This document shows positions 10,957 to 20,666 of a stretch of DNA of 64,000 bases, one piece after another (position 1 is the stretch's first letter; each line of letters opens with the position of its first letter). The translations under genes and the position numbers were made by a program. The notes below the pieces were generated by a model that did not search any database, was not told the DNA's origin, and saw only the letters and a list, made by a program, of their open reading frames with translations. Source of the DNA: Isoperla grammatica (lineage: Eukaryota > Arthropoda > Insecta > Plecoptera > Perlodidae); NCBI GenBank assembly GCA_945910005.1, contig OX246741.1, positions 41,942,232 to 42,006,231 of the forward strand, written 5' to 3'.

Positions 10957-12228
10957 AGGTTAGGAAGCTTGGAAAAAAGATGCGGTTTTAAATTCTTAAA
11001 GTTGTTGTGTGTGAGGTTGCTAGGGTAGAGAGACGGTTAGTTAGTGTTGAGGGAAAGACAGACAGAACAGTTGGTGTAGGGTAGAGAGATAGATAGTTGA
11101 TGTGGAGCTGAGAGATAAAGTGATGGGCAGAACAGATAGCTGAGTGGAGTGTGAATGGCGATAAAGATAATCATGATGTGGAATATAGAATAACAAGTAG
11201 ATTAGTAGAGTTAGCTTGTGCATGCCGTAGTAGAAAGAAGTGAACTTAAAGACGAAGGCTGCTCGTGCCTGCGAAGGGGAATTGCTCTTCGAGAACGACA
11301 GTCTTCGTGTTGAGCGAGCAACGAAGTCATTAAGGGTAAGTGCATGCCACTGAGCTAGAATACATTATTTTTGTCTACTTGAGACCGGGATAGAGTATTT
11401 GTGACAAGTTCGTTTGTTGGCTGTTTTAATATCTCATTTCTTTTTCATAGGCGTTTTCCCGACACGACTAAAATTGGCTAAGGAAACACCCATTTATAAG
11501 GGTAAAGGTAGAAAAGATGATAGAAATTCTTATCGGCCAATTTCTACTCTTCCGATAGTGGGTAAAATAATAGAAATTTTTCATAAAAGATTGCTGAATG
11601 AAATTTATTCATCTGTAAGTTTAAGTGCTATTCAGCATGGTTTCAGAAAAGGACGATCGACCCAGAGTGCTCTCTAAGCGTTCACTGATTTCATTTCTAA
11701 GAAGATTGACTGTCGAAATGGCATGGTAGGTGCTGTGTTTGTTAATCTTAGAAAAGCATTTGATTCAGTACCCATTTTACCTCTTTTAAAAAAGTTGAAA
11801 GCTAGATATAATGTTAGCCCACATTTGTTAGCTATTCTCTCAGATTATTTTCTAAATAGGCAAATGTTTATAAATGTACCAAATTATACGTCAGATTACG
11901 TCGGATAGATATTCTGTGTAGAGTTTCCCAAGGTTCAGTTTTGGGGCCACTTTTATTTATTCTTTACATTGATGATATATCGGATATAATGCCTAGTATA
12001 TCTTATTTGTTGTTTGCTGATGATTTGGTTTTTTATTTAGAAAGTACAAATAACGAAGAAATTGTCAGGAGGCTTCAAGAAATTTGATGAAGAATCGATA
12101 ATTGGTTTCTAAGTCAGGAACTCAATATAAATGATAGTAAAACTAATTTTATCATTTTTCATAAGGCTAATGCAAATACTGTGAATAGATTGAACACAAT
12201 AACATTAAGATTGAGAAAAACACAAGTG

Positions 12229-12894
12229 TTTACTGAACATTTCAACCAGATCCGGCAAGCCGTTTGATCTGTGCGAGACGAACAAAATTCTGCACACAAA
12301 CTGATTGATTGATTTTGGGCTTAACGTCTTATATTTTTGCAACTTGGAAAATCAAGACGATGAGTGGGTGATACTGAGGATGAAATTGTGGGCTCTTTGG
12401 AGGAAAAGGGCAAGTAGGAGGGCGCAATGGAAAGGGGAAAGGGGAGGAAATAGGATAGGAGAGAAAAGGGATTGGGGTGTGGACTGCACTTCGTCTGACT
12501 TCTTCTCCTCGACCAGTCCGGGTTAGGGGGCCCTACCAGAACCATGCGTTTCCGCCGGCATAGCTGTCGGGATCAGCAAAGCACGCAAACCTGCCCACCA
12601 CGATAAGGTAGCAGCTCCTGGGCAGGTGCACACAAACTGACAGATGAAGCTCCGATCGATTTGAAATGAGAGATTTACCACGCATCGCTACGCTCATCTA
12701 AATAAATACATAAAGTTAGTGCTTCTTTGTTATAGGACGGCTTTAAAGACACCGTGTACTTATTTTTCAGATAAGAAGTGGTGGAATTTAATCCATATGA
12801 GAAGTGGTCCATGTCAAACAGGGCCCCTTCGTTTTCCACAGCAGCATTCAATCTTGTTCCAAAGACAAAAAATAATTTTGTTACAATGTAAAGA
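12229..12894 (-). repeat. Jockey-like 3' UTR fragment split by a SINE
   Basis: The two halves, 12229-12304 and 12627-12894, match 20577-20665 with 20884-21130 and, in part, 34374-34640. They share the motifs GTGTTTACTGAACATTTC and GCATCGCTACGCTCATCTAA. This is the 3' terminal region of the minus-strand Jockey-like family; no coding part is present. Confidence 0.65.
12305..12626 (-). mobile_element. SINE-like element, copy 3, with 14-bp TSD
   Basis: Full-length 322-bp copy flanked by a perfect direct repeat TGCACACAAACTGA (12291-12304 and 12627-12640). The tail ends in ATCAATCA on the minus strand. The long TSD and simple tail indicate LINE-machinery retrotransposition. Confidence 0.85.
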
Positions 12895-14139
12895 ATTTGA
12901 ATTTGAATTTATTGGGTTTAAGGGCGCTTCAACCAGTTAGGTCATTTTGCGCCACCAAGATGGTGTTTTGCAAGCTAAGTAATTAAGTTACTAGGAAAGT
13001 AGTATTTATGTTTTAATTTTATATGAATTTGATTTGTATTATTTTATATTTATAAGTGGTTGTAATGTATTTTTTAAAATTGTTGGAAAAACTGTGTGCG
13101 GACAAGAAATTTTAAAAGTTTATCACAATTCTCGTATGACAAAAGTTCTTCATACAACGGGGAAAGCTTTAATTGTGTTTTCAACACATCATGTTTGGTA
13201 CATTCCGACAATATGTGACGTACAGTCAGAGTAACGTCACAAGTGTCACATTTTGGGACAACCTTTTCTCTAGTGAGGAGATAGCCATGAGTCAAACGAG
13301 TGTGGCCAATGCGAGCCCGTGCCAACACAACCTCTTCCCGGCGAGAAAGACGGGAAGATGGAGGCCGCACTTTATTGATTAATTTAGGCATCACACTGTG
13401 CAACTTGTTCAGTTGCACTTGGTCCCAAGCAGCTTGTCGTTTATCTAAAATGACTTGTTTGAACGCACTCTTGACATCTGGAACAGGGGCGATATCGAAG
13501 TCAACATGGCGATGTTGACAGGCTGCCTTTGCAGCCTGATCGGCCAATTCGTTTCTTTCGATTCCCACGTGTCCAGGTACCCAGCAAAATTCGATAGTAT
13601 AATTCCTTGAATTGAGTTTCTCCAGATAAAACTGAATGTCTTGGACCAAGTGATGGACGGAATACATGATACAAATTGCTTGAAGTCCACTCATGCTATC
13701 CGAACAAATTAAAAACTTACCCTTTGGAGAACGTGATATATATTTCAGAGCTTCGCGAATGGCGACCAACTCTGCGGTGAAAACTGAACACATGTCGTGT
13801 AACCTGAATTGTTCAGTTAAGGCGGAGCAATAAAAGCTACATCCTACCTTGTTGTCAATTTTGGAGCCATCTGTGAACACCAAGGTAAACCCACGGTGTT
13901 CATGGCAAATTTCCAGAAAGTGAATTTTGAATTTTAAATCCGAAGTAGAAAATTTATCAAAACGACAAAGATCAAATCTCATAACCGGTTCCGGTATAAT
14001 ACAAGGTGGATTAGTACCAAAAACCGAGTTGAAAAGATTTGGCATATCAAATTCTAAAAATGTAAATAAATGTAAAACACGCAAGCCCGTTGGTAATGTA
14101 GCCAACGGTTTGCTATCAAAATGTCTGACAAATGTAGCC
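12895..14139 (-). mobile_element. I-like LINE, 3' part with RNase H
   Basis: Minus-strand, 5'-truncated non-LTR element containing the RNase H ORF (13074-14105), a short 3' UTR and a terminal AATTC-type repeat tail (12895-12912). The last ~100 bp (GGGCGCTTCAACCAG on the plus strand) recur as short pieces at 18797, 19235, 29579 and 31946. The upstream RT is missing; the 5' side abuts a Harbinger fragment. Confidence 0.8.
13074..14105 (-). CDS. I-like LINE ORF2 C-terminus: RNase H and zinc-binding tail
   Basis: A 343-codon open frame. It holds an RNase HI domain with FTDGS (D79), TAELVAI (E112), CSDS (D136) and the GHVGIERNELADQAA block (H179, D189), so all catalytic positions are present. The C-terminal third has LARARIGHTRLTHGYLL, then a CX2C...H...C cluster (about residues 281-300), a common tail of RNase H-bearing LINEs. 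In a complete element the domain removes the RNA strand after target-primed reverse transcription. The frame is open but 5'-truncated; it lacks RT and endonuclease, so it cannot move on its own. The start Met is arbitrary because the true ORF began upstream. Confidence 0.85.
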   Translation of the reverse strand: MATLPTGLRVLHLFTFLEFDMPNLFNSVFGTNPPCIIPEPVMRFDLCRFDKFSTSDLKFKIHFLEICHEHRGFTLVFTDGSKIDNKVGCSFYCSALTEQFRLHDMCSVFTAELVAIREALKYISRSPKGKFLICSDSMSGLQAICIMYSVHHLVQDIQFYLEKLNSRNYTIEFCWVPGHVGIERNELADQAAKAACQHRHVDFDIAPVPDVKSAFKQVILDKRQAAWDQVQLNKLHSVMPKLINKVRPPSSRLSRREEVVLARARIGHTRLTHGYLLTREKVVPKCDTCDVTLTVRHILSECTKHDVLKTQLKLSPLYEELLSYENCDKLLKFLVRTQFFQQF

Positions 14140-14565
14140 CATCAGCGTGCTCTATTTCTAAGCCGAGGAGAGCCGCGGATTTCTATCCGAGGATTGAAAA
14201 TATTCAATATTTCAGCCGGCGAACTCCACACTCGGCATGACGTCACTTTGAATGACCAATAAAAAATCGGGATTACGACAACAAACAAATGACTGAAGAC
14301 TTTGCCGAAAGATTATTGTTGGTTGTCGAAAAGAGAGAAATCCTGTATAATATATTCCACAAACACTATAAAAGTAATGTTTTGCGTGTTCAAGCGTTGA
14401 AGGACGTGGCGCAAGATTGTAACAACACAGGTAAGCATAACGTCTTGGCCTAGGCTAGCCCTAGGGCCCTAGGCCTAGGCCATAGATGGCGCATCGTGCA
14501 ATCTGCAAGTGAATTGGCTGGCGAGGAGAATCGGCGCTCCGCCGCGCCGAGCACATCCTCGACTG
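14140..14565 (+). mobile_element. PIF/Harbinger derivative retaining a MADF exon (5' truncated)
   Basis: Homologous to 24260-24745. The right terminal inverted repeat GCCGAGCACATCCTCGACTG lies at 14546-14565; the left terminus is missing. The coding exon 14289-14430 has a MADF-like pattern, as in the Myb/SANT-like partner protein of PIF/Harbinger transposons. A CCTAGGCCTAGG-rich stretch follows the exon. No transposase gene is present. Confidence 0.7.
14289..14430 (+). CDS. MADF-like first exon of a Harbinger-type protein
   Basis: An intact exon of 47 codons plus one base that ends at a good splice donor (CAG|GTAAGC, GT at 14431). The protein has ERLLLVVEKREILYNIF followed by HYKSN and ALKDVA, matching the MADF layout in which an aliphatic/aromatic helix leads to a Y/K-rich turn and then AxxxIA. 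The second copy (ATG at 24468) has a 4-base frameshift and a lost donor. In PIF/Harbinger elements this protein assists transposase nuclear import and DNA binding (family knowledge). Confidence 0.55.
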
Positions 14566-14581
14566 AAATCGCAGCTTTGGG

Positions 14582-15778
14582 AAATAACAAGTGGAAGAGC
14601 TGAGTTGGTTTGGGCTAGAGATGCGAATTTGTGGGAAACGTATGACCCGGCCCGGCCCGTGGCCCGGCCCGAAACTGTCCGGCCCGAGTCCGGCCCGACA
14701 AGGTAAAAACCTACTGCCGCCCGGCCCGAACCCGGCCCGAAAGATGATGATTCCGGCCCGGCCCGGCCCGAAAGTCGGCCCGAAAGCCCGAAAGTCGGCC
14801 CGAAAGCCCGAAAGCCCGAAAGCCCGGCCCGGCCCGGCCCGAAAGCCCGGCCCGAAAGCCCGGCCCGAAAGCCCGGCCCGAAAGCCCGGCCCGAAAGCCC
14901 GGCCCGAAAGCCCGGCCCGGCCCGGCCCGAATGCCCGAAAGCCCGGCCCGGCCCGAAAGCCCGAAAGCCCGAAAACCCGGCCTGGCCTTATAGTAAAGCC
15001 GCCGCCGACACAAAACGTATCGATTTAGTCGATCGCCACAGTGGTGGTTATAGGGGTAGGGAATAGGAGAATGTTGTGTGTGGGTGGGTGGACTGTGGCC
15101 TGTAGAGAACTCCAAAAAACAAACTGCTTACTGCTGTTTAGATAATTAAACTGAAGCAGCTCTATATTCAATTTTGAAGAATTTTTTTATTATAAAAACA
15201 TTATTAAATGATGATATCCAGCCCCAAATTGCTGGCCAGGAAAGCCAGAAGTCCGACCTGGCCCGAAATTCCGCCTCGGCCCGAAAGCCCGAACCGGCCC
15301 GAAAGCCCGACTCGGCCCGAAAGCCCGACTCGGCCCGAAAGCCCGACTCGGCCCGAAAGCCCGACTCGGCCCGAAAGCCCGACTCGGCCCGAAAGCCCGA
15401 ACCGGCCCGAAAGCCCGAAAGCCTGGCCCGGCCCGGCCAGAACTTTCAATGCTTCGGCCCGATACCGGCCCGAAGCCCGAAGCTAACTTAAGAAACCCGG
15501 CCCGGCCCGGCCCGAAAGTCGGGCCGGGCCGGGCCGGGCCGGGCTTTCGGGCCGTTCGGGCCAAACTTCCCATCTCTAGTTTGGGCATTGCATAGAAGAT
15601 AGACGTGGACTTGAAGACGAAAGCTGCTCATGCCTGCGAAGGGGAATTCCTCTTCGAGAACGAAAGTCTTTGTGGTGAGCGGTAAACGAAGGCATCAAAG
15701 GGTAAGTGCATGCCATGCCACTGAGCCAGATGAAATATTTATTGTCTACTCGATACCGGGCTAGAGCCATTTGTGACA
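14582..15778 (+). repeat. LTR-A fragment split by an hAT-like element
   Basis: The outer parts (14582-14615 and 15587-15778) align with 11190-11406 of the solo LTR-A, including GAAGACGAAAGCTGCTC and the terminal TTTGTGACA. The left end of the LTR is missing. The hAT-like element inserted into it and duplicated 8 bp of LTR sequence. Confidence 0.7.
14616..15578. mobile_element. non-autonomous hAT-like element full of GGCCCGAAAG repeats
   Basis: 963 bp with terminal inverted repeats starting TAGAGATG at both ends and a perfect 8-bp target duplication GTTTGGGC (14608-14615 and 15579-15586). TIR sequence and TSD length fit hAT. The interior has two GC-rich tandem arrays: 14640-14990, mainly a 13-bp CCCGGCCCGAAAG unit, and 15257-15560, with about six 18-bp units GGCCCGAAAGCCCGACTC. 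They end in a large palindrome around 15498-15550. Between them is ordinary sequence. No transposase. Confidence 0.85.
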
Positions 15779-16114
15779 ATTATGATTTGAAAAAACAACA
15801 TTAATACAAAAGGAATGTATGGAAAAAGAGAACTTTTTGATAAAGGTTTTGACAGTTTGATACACAAACAACATAGAAATATTTATGAAGTACTGGTATT
15901 TGGACATTATATGCCCAAGTGTTGCGAAGTACATTCTAACTATGATATTTTACATAGGCCTTACGTCAATCAAGTGGCTATACAACAAAATCGACAAGAT
16001 GACATGATAACTTCCACATTGCAAGATAAACCGTTCACAACCCAAGGAGAGTTACGAAATCAAGTGACCACACAACAAGGTCACTTTATAAATTCAACAT
16101 GAAAATTTTATTCA
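15779..16114 (+). other. unrecognised short ORF region
   Basis: A 95-codon frame at 15815-16102 encodes a Gln/His-rich polypeptide with no family I recognise. It lies between an LTR-A end and a SINE, so it is more likely flank of an older repeat than a gene. No clear promoter or splice structure. Confidence 0.3.
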
Positions 16115-16316
16115 TTGATATTTGGGCTTAACGTCTCATATTTTTGCAACTTGGATAATCGGAACAATGAGTGGGTGAAATATGAAGATAAAATAAAATT
16201 AAGGGGTGTTTGGAAGAAAGGGGCAAGTAGGTGGGCGGGGAAGAAAGGGGAAGGGGGAGGAAAAGAGAGTGGGAAGGATGTTGACTGCTTTAAGTCTGAC
16301 CTCCTCTTCGCACAAT
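16115..16316 (-). mobile_element. SINE-like element, copy 4 (5' truncated)
   Basis: Carries the tail-proximal ~200 bp of the family (GGGCTTAACGTCTCATATTT on the plus strand) with several substitutions. The GC-rich head is largely missing. Confidence 0.65.
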
Positions 16317-17387
16317 ATGAGACATCAATATAATATAATATAAAGAACTATTTGATATTTACAAAGAAAAATTCAATATTTTGACAAATGAATTAACGAT
16401 ATTAAAACAATTATAGTAAGGGCTGGTCCACACAGATTTTTAAGACATAATGCATAAGGTTTCAACAATGAAAACAACGTTTTAAAACTAAAAACAACGT
16501 CTTAAAACTAAAACTTGTGTGAACGCCAGTACGTGTTTCCTATGATCCAACTTTACGACTACGCGTTAAACCTTAAATCTTATGCTTAAAAAATCTGTGT
16601 GGACCATCCTTAAGCCGTGATGCGCAGCAACTACAACAGACGGCACAGCAACAACATCAGACAGAGACCATAGCTGTAAGTAGATCACCTCTAAGTCAGA
16701 TGCACAGCGACTACAACAGCCAGCACAGCAACAACATCAGACAGAGACCATAGCTGTAAGTAGATCACCTCCAAGTAAGGACATCTCGCTAAGCTTGAAT
16801 AAGAAGAACGGTCTAATTTCCATCTTAGCTGATGGTCATGGCAGGAATTGCAGACAACTTCTAAATGCCAACCTATCAGTTAGGTATGAGGTACATGCAT
16901 GCTTGAAGCCTAACGTCAATTTAATTCAAGTTATTGTTGATACTGATGTTGGTGTATCTAATAACAACATCATTTCTGTACAGGGGGCATTAACAATGTT
17001 GAGAAGATAGCTCCAAAACATGGTCTTCTTGTACACCCATGTTGCTACCCTTCTCCTTGGCATCAATTCAAAAGGAAATAATACATCCTATAAAGAAAAC
17101 TATATCAAATTATCCCCAAAACAGATTTATCATTTCGGCATTACCTTTTAGATACGATAAACCTTCACATAGTGATTCAATTGATCTAATAAATAATCAT
17201 ATGGAATCTGACCTAGCTAAAATAAATAGAATGGTAAATTCCTCAACATCAGGCAAATAAATTTAGAAATAAGTGATTTTGCTAAGCATATATTGCACTT
17301 AAATATTCAAGGAAAACAAATGTTATGCGATGCAATTGCAAATACCTTCTTCTAGTATGTTTGTAGTATAAGATATAAGAATAGAAT
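16317..17387 (+). pseudogene. SGNH-hydrolase-like LINE ORF fragment, copy 1
   Basis: Decayed plus-strand coding region homologous to 29400-30235. The frame at 16795-17010 reads ISILADGHGRNCRQLLN, a block I-like SGNH/GDSL motif with Gly in place of the usual Ser. After frameshifts come RYDKPSHSDSIDLINNH (17155-17215) and LHLNIQGKQMLCDAIAN (about 17293-17345), a typical C-terminal HxN block. Esterase-like ORF1 domains are known in CR1/L2-type LINEs. An 83-bp segment (16615-16697) is tandemly duplicated here (16698-16780) but single in copy 2. No active enzyme is possible. Confidence 0.6.
16420..16610. mobile_element. 191-bp MITE, PIF/Harbinger type, TSD TAA
   Basis: Terminal inverted repeats start GGGCTGGTCCACACAGA on the left and AGGATGGTCCACACAGA on the complement of the right end. 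It is flanked by TAA (16417-16419 and 16611-16613). The homologous unoccupied site in SGNH copy 2 has a single TAA at 29490-29492, confirming the boundaries. Confidence 0.85.
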
Positions 17388-17719
17388 ATTTCAAGTGAAA
17401 ACGACTGCTTGAAAGGAAGACAAGAGAGCCTCCATTGTACAACCTACAGGATGACTGTTTGAGAAGAAGACGAGAATGCCTCCATCGTACAATCAAGAAG
17501 ATGATGGTTTGAAAACACACCCTGCTTGCGAAAAAAAGGTCAGAAGACATATATACCGAACCGGAGCGGATACGGTCTGTATTTGTTATGTTATGACTTT
17601 GTGAGCGTTCATTGTTTGTTTGATAAAATATAAGTTTTTTTGTACAACTCAAAACTTTAAATGTTGGTTTGTTCCCGGCTGAGTTAGGCTGACAAAGAGA
17701 GGGCGTGGGCACGGTTACA
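17388..17719 (+). repeat. probable LTR-C
   Basis: Homology between the SGNH copies stops near 17387. The interval ends GGTTACA, followed by a primer-binding-site-like sequence and then a gag-like frame, so it is probably the 5' LTR of a third LTR family. The left boundary is uncertain. A related scrap is at 6914-6965. Confidence 0.45.
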
Positions 17720-17722
17720 ATT

Positions 17723-17740
17723 TGGCACACCAACCATGGG
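17723..17740 (+). promoter_or_regulatory. LTR-C primer binding site (putative)
   Basis: TGGCACACCAACCATGGG begins three bases after the putative LTR terminus TTACA. A sequence starting with TGG just inside the LTR matches the pattern seen in the two other LTR families here. Confidence 0.5.
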
Positions 17741-17856
17741 GCTCGTATGTAATTGCATTTACCCCGAGTAGTAACAAAAAATGAACCAAACACTTGAAAA
17801 TTTGAGGTGTAATTATAAGCTCGATTAATTTGAACGTCTACAGAGTCACTGCTGAC

Positions 17857-18603
17857 TATGGACAGGATGCAGGGGGAGGAGGTTCAGAATGAAGTAGGGA
17901 GGAGTATAGAGGAGAGTGTTGAAGAGGTAGAGATCAGGTCTGTTGATTTGAACAGTTTAATGGAGATGATGATTAGTATGAATGGTGATCTGAAGAATAT
18001 TAATGAGGGAATACGGCAGGAAATGGGGGAAATGAAGTCCGAGTTGAAAATAAGCATTGAGGAAAAATGTGATAAAATGTTTTATTGGTTGGAAACTAAA
18101 TTCACAGCTTTGAGGACAAAGGTTGAGGATGAGATCGAGGTTATTGACAATAAAGTGGTTTAGTAGAGGAGATGGTACAGTTGAAAGAAAGGTGTGGTAA
18201 AATGGAAGATAATGTTGAGAGAATAGGAGGTAAGATTGAGGAGACACATTCCTGCAAGAATGTTATTGCAAAACTTGAAATCGGCATTAATTTGGAAAAA
18301 TTCAAGAAATTGACTGAATTACAGAAGAGTGATGATAAACTGGGAATAATTTGGGGAGATCTTGTTCAGAATGCAGGTAAACATCAGTCAAATTACATGA
18401 TTTTTAATCAAACACTTTTCTGCAAAAGGAAAAATGTGGCAGGAGTTTGGAAATTATGTATTTCACAAGTTCTTGTTTCAGATGTGATAATCAGTGTGCA
18501 TGAAGAGATTGGTCATTTTGGTGCAAAAAAATGTTTGGGAATAGAGATTGAGATCGAGGACGATACTCCCTGTATTTACACCCAAGATGAGAGAGCAAAT
18601 TAA
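17857..18603 (+). pseudogene. LTR-C gag fused by deletion to integrase zinc finger
   Basis: 17858-18163 encodes a 101-residue acidic, coiled-coil Gag-like start that ends at a stop. The neighbouring frame, 18172-18603, continues the coiled coil and then abruptly shows an integrase N-terminal His-Cys domain pattern (VHEEIGHFGAKKC near 18500-18540). Protease, RT and RNase H are absent, so a deletion of several kilobases has joined gag to integrase. Catalytic DDE is also missing. 18541-18580 and 18735-18775 look like a short imperfect duplication. Confidence 0.55.
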
Positions 18604-18796
18604 CCCAACCAGGCAGAAGACGGTGCTCAGAGTAGGCCAATGCGACACGTCTCATATACAAACATCTTTAACAGGGGTCCAAGTCTGTCCGAGAATGTCG
18701 TAGTTTCGGACAGTGCTCACGACGTTACCGATTGTAAAATACAGATCGAGGACAATATTCCCTCTATTTACGGTGTCCGTCGCGAGTACAATTGAC
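18604..18796 (+). other. tail of the LTR-C remnant, no gene
   Basis: A short stretch with a peptide repeat echo of the preceding frame and no other recognised signal. Confidence 0.3.
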
Positions 18797-19234
18797 AGGA
18801 ATTGAATTTATTGATTTTAAGGGCGCTTCAACCAGTTAGGTCATTTTGCGACACCAAGATGGTTTTTTGCAAGATTAGTTATTAAGTTACTATGGAAGTA
18901 GTAATTATGTTTTAATATTATATGAAAAAAAATTAAAATATTTTATATTTAATATTGGTTGTATTGTATTTTTTTTTTTAATTGTTGGAAAAAACTGTGT
19001 GCGGACAAGAAATTTTAAAGGTTTATCACAATTCTCGTATGACAGAACATCTTCATACAACGGGGAAAGCTTTAATTGTGTTTTCTAAACATCATGTTTG
19101 GAACATTCTGACAATATGTGACGTACAGTCAGAGTAACGTCACAAGTGTCACATTTAAGGACAACTTTTTCTCTTGTGAGGAGATAGCCATATTTCAAAC
19201 GAGTGTGGCCAATGCGAACCCAGGCCAACACAAC
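18797..19234 (-). mobile_element. I-like LINE 3' fragment
   Basis: Minus-strand, severely 5'-truncated copy homologous to 12900-13330, with the AATTC tail side at 18797 and the C-terminal coding end of the RNase H ORF. It is interrupted at the right by another tail piece. Confidence 0.7.
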
Positions 19235-19339
19235 CTTGAATTTATTGGGTTTAAGGGCGCTTCAACCAGTAAGGTCATTTTGCGCCACCAAGATGGTGTT
19301 TTGCAAGATAGATAATGAAGTAACTATGAAAGTAGCACA
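19235..19339 (-). mobile_element. I-like LINE 105-bp tail insertion
   Basis: Contains only the last ~105 bp of the I-like LINE. A second piece with the same 5' truncation point is at 31946-32055. Confidence 0.7.
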
Positions 19340-20324
19340 TGTTCATGACAAGTAGGTGATTTATTGTGCTGGACGAGATCAAACTCAGAGAGGATATTCA
19401 TGAAGAGAATGTTTGGCTGAGAGAGAGACCCGAGGGTCGGAGAGAGAACACGAGAATTCGCTTTCGAGGCCCAGGAAATATCCCGAAGATTAAAGTCACC
19501 AAACAACAACATATGGTCGCTGGGCCGCATGGCTGTTTGTACTAGTGACAATGATTCACAAAGTTTTTCCAGAGCCAGAACCCTGGCAGTAGGCAGATAA
19601 ACACATCCCAAGAAAACACTGGAACTAGCACTGCACGTAACCTCCGTCAACAAAATCTCGCAATTTCTTTCAAAGTCCCTCCTCAACCGGCTATTAAAGT
19701 TTGAGTTAAAAGCAATCATAACTCCGCCCCCTGATTTTTTTGACGTACTTTGAACTGTACTACGATCCCGCCGGTATAAAGTGTAGAAGCTGTTAAGTAT
19801 TTCCCCATCAAACACCATGTCACTCAACCAGGTTTCAGTGACACATATCACATCGTACTCACTATTGTCTGCAATCTGCATGTTGAAAGATTGCAGCTTG
19901 GACCCGGCAATACTACGCGCATTCATATAAAACACAAACAAGTCATCGAGCAAAACTGGACATGGATTAACAGATACATATCCAGCCAATAGCAAAATGC
20001 ACATAGCGTTAAAAATGAAGGACGATGATGGCAACGTGAGGCCCACACGTGAACGCCGGCTTGTCATCGACGAGTGGCCCGTTCCCTCCGATAAGGGCCG
20101 AAGCCCCGCACATGCTGACGCAGAAAATGTGAAGTTCCTACTAGCGAAATAAGTGACCACACTTTCGGGTACATTGTTCCGAACACTGGCTCCAGAGTAA
20201 GACGTGTAAGTTGATATAAGCAGTACTCCGAGCAGCACCGCCAAGAAACGCATTTTCTTTCCGAGATCAGAAACAGCATGCACCGACAAATAAGGCCCCA
20301 TTTTGGATAAATTACAAGCCCAAC
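19340..20324 (-). pseudogene. LINE endonuclease ORF with a decayed 2A-like motif
   Basis: A minus-strand open frame (the frame runs 20427-19324; the first ~40 codons come from a SINE). It holds a hydrophobic leader-like stretch, then LLLAGYVSVNPCP (19957-19983 for GYVSVNPCP), then an APE-type endonuclease: MNARSI, TETWLSD, KKSGGGVMIAF, VYLPT and GDFNLRDISW. This arrangement is typical of CR1/L2-type LINEs in which a 2A-like ribosome-skipping peptide precedes the endonuclease; here the final NPGP has become NPCP. The ORF stops inside the endonuclease at an I-like LINE tail, and RT is missing. Confidence 0.75.
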
Positions 20325-20478
20325 AATTTAAGCTTAACATCTCATATTTTTGCAACTTGGCTAATCGAGACGATGGGTGGGTGAAATATGAAGATGAAAT
20401 AGAAAGGTGTTTCCAGGAAAAGGACAATAAGAAGGGTGGGGAGGAAAGGGGAAGAGGGAGGAAAAGGAAAAGGGGAGG
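20325..20478 (-). mobile_element. SINE-like element, copy 5 (partial)
   Basis: Tail-proximal part with substitutions in the conserved GGGCTTAACGTCTC block. It fuses in frame with the LINE endonuclease ORF and supplies its spurious N-terminus. Confidence 0.6.
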
Positions 20479-20666
20479 ATAAAATTAAAACCCAATATTT
20501 TTCCCTTTTCAATTTTTGTAGGTTGGAAACTTGACGGATTTTTCTGGTTATGTTAATAGCATATAGTTAAGTGGTCGCAAGTGTTTACTGAACATTTCAA
20601 CCAGATCCGGCAAGCCTTTTGATCTGTGCGCGACGAACAAAATTATGCAAACAAACTGACAGACGA

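Larger units (their letters stand above)
10564..11406 (+). repeat. solo LTR-A with SINE inside
   Basis: Begins TGTAACATCTATGGAAGGCGG and ends TTTGTGACA, flanked by a 4-bp direct repeat AGTT (10560-10563 and 11407-11410). It interrupts the CR1-like RT frame, and the flanking LINE reading frame resumes in phase once one AGTT and the LTR are disregarded. No internal retroviral sequence is present, so it is a solo LTR left by LTR-LTR recombination. A SINE (10605-10906) and a SINE scrap (10923-10956) sit near its start. Confidence 0.85.
9004..12228 (+). pseudogene. CR1-like LINE with PHD finger, endonuclease and RT
   Basis: A decayed plus-strand non-LTR retrotransposon. 9004-9190 encodes a C4HC3 PHD-type finger (C4, C7, C20, C23, H28, C31, C46, C49) ending at an in-frame TAG. 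9341-9850 carries the C-terminal half of an APE-like endonuclease (RKGGGLIIYI; then a DHVY box and a SDYDFIYC box in another frame); its N-terminal part is deleted. 9913-10563 is the linker and the start of RT. After the LTR insertion, 11414-12180 continues RT with RPISTLP, FRKGRSTQSAL, a palm box NLRKAFDSV, QGSVLGPLLF with YIDD in another frame, and the FADD box near 12015. PHD fingers in ORF1 are known for CR1-type LINEs. Several frameshifts and stops make it non-functional. Confidence 0.8.

Noticed and set aside
14591..15588. proline/glycine-rich collagen-like ORFs on both strands
   Set aside because: Translations of the GGCCCGAAAG arrays inside the hAT-like element.
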